Source: an uncultured Acetatifactor sp.
GTDB lineage: Bacteria > Bacillota > Clostridia > Lachnospirales > Lachnospiraceae
Direction: 5' to 3'
Assembly (NCBI GenBank): GCA_948896875.1
Contig: CAQUWW010000004.1
Span: forward strand, 1-64,000
Length of the DNA: 64,000 nt
In this document: one piece after another, positions 63,433 through 64,000 of the stretch
How the letters are laid out: each line of letters starts with the position of its first letter
Position numbering within the stretch: position 1 is the first letter of the stretch
Translations under genes and position numbers: made by a program
Notes under the pieces: generated by a model
What the model was told of the DNA's origin: nothing
Seen by the model: the letters and a program-made list of their open reading frames with translations, nothing else
Databases searched by the model: none

Positions 63433-64000
63433 CTAGCCTTTGACGGACCCAATCATGACACCTTTAGCGAAATGCTTCTGAATAAAGGGATACAAAACCA
63501 TCAAAGGTAATGTGCTTAGTACGATTGTCCCATATTTCAGCATTTCACTCAGATATTGATTCTTTGCAATCAGGTCCAGGTCCACAGAGCCGATATTCGT
63601 CAGATCAACTTTTGACATCAGTAAAATTCTGCGTAATACCAGCTGTAATGTATATTTATCTTCGGAATTCAAATAGATCATGGCATTAAAGTAGCCATTC
63701 CACAGCGGCATTGCGCACCAGAGGCACATGACCGCGACAATTGCCTTCGACAGAGGAACAACAATTCTGGTAAAAAACCGAAAGTCGGAACAGCCGTCCA
63801 TTTCTGCCGCTTCCAGAAGCTCTTTCGGAATGGATTGTTTGAAAAAGGTTCTGGCAACCACCACATTATAAGCGCTTACACATCCCGGGAGAATCACTGA
63901 CCACATGGTATCCAGTAATTTCAGATTTTTAATCAGAAGATAACTGGGAATCATTCCGCCGGAGAACATCATTGTAAATACAAACAACATTGTGAACAAT
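63433..64000 (-). CDS. Carbohydrate ABC transporter permease, LplC/YtcP-like (cassette B, partial)
   Basis: The C-terminal 188 residues of a permease whose start lies beyond the right edge of the window. The docking loop LEAAEMDGCSDFRFFTRIVVPLS and the ending GVMIGSVKG match the permease at 19644-20534 closely. Helices MLFVFTMMFSGGMIPSYLLI and the last one (YGTIVLSTLPLMVLYPF) are visible. It is followed after 61 bp by the receptor gene. An upstream LplB-like permease gene is expected outside the window. Confidence 0.92.
   Translation of the reverse strand, partial: LFTMLFVFTMMFSGGMIPSYLLIKNLKLLDTMWSVILPGCVSAYNVVVARTFFKQSIPKELLEAAEMDGCSDFRFFTRIVVPLSKAIVAVMCLWCAMPLWNGYFNAMIYLNSEDKYTLQLVLRRILLMSKVDLTNIGSVDLDLIAKNQYLSEMLKYGTIVLSTLPLMVLYPFIQKHFAKGVMIGSVKG

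Overview
The window looks like a chromosomal segment of a gut-type Lachnospiraceae bacterium (Bacillota, Clostridia). This is inferred from strong AGGAGG-type ribosome binding sites, low-to-mid GC, YesM/YesN-like two-component systems next to LplA/LplB/LplC-like sugar importers, GH51 and GH95 glycosidases, an Fe-S type PurF, and small protein families that I associate with this group. No phage, conjugative or insertion-sequence genes and no CRISPR array were seen.

Layout. 1-84: 3' end of a tRNA gene and its terminator. 253-11525 (+): a glycan-use locus with sensor kinase, AraC-type response regulator, substrate-binding lipoprotein (frameshifted in a G tract), two permeases and two overlapping GH51 arabinofuranosidases. 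11817-14168 (-): GH95 fucosidase, separated from the GH51 genes by a bidirectional terminator. 14349-17515: cysteine desulfurase, a divergent small protein, and a membrane protein joining two CESC thioredoxin-like domains to a CcdA-like core. 17716-21511 (-): second importer cassette (two permeases, then binding protein). 21660-25034 (+): pyrG with a leader attenuator, and purF. 25229-31253 (+): AI-2E family membrane protein, AraC regulator and three Gfo/Idh/MocA oxidoreductases. 31271-33411: TipA-like MerR regulator under a 19-bp-spacer promoter, and a convergent MATE exporter. 33564-37840: tandem 37-bp repeats, then MBL-fold, DUF2971, phosphoesterase, Nudix and Uma2 genes. 38115-41103: DUF1538 membrane protein with a duplicated PII-like partner, and an unknown protein. 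41644-44272: PadR, membrane and DUF4097 operon. 44338-47986: M20 dipeptidase, uroporphyrinogen-decarboxylase-like protein, lipoprotein.

48027-56485 is the least understood part: a decayed AAA-type gene, an ECF sigma/anti-sigma pair, a secreted DUF6147-like protein, several unrecognised proteins, an HExxH protein, a decayed Uma2 gene and a C39-like peptidase. The sigma gene and the secreted-protein gene carry the same promoter motif (TAAC-N18-CGTTATAATT), which suggests a small self-regulated envelope regulon. 56777-58747 is a SpoIID-like/peptidoglycan-binding/LysM protein. 58768-64000 (-) is a third importer cassette with a DUF5703-like glycosidase that carries a frameshift; it runs off the window.

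Together, three importer cassettes and four glycosidases point to use of arabinose- and fucose-containing glycans, with the oxidoreductases possibly processing imported sugars. Two frameshifts fall in otherwise intact genes (3802-3807 and near 59130), so a sequencing or assembly indel must be excluded before biological meaning is given to either.
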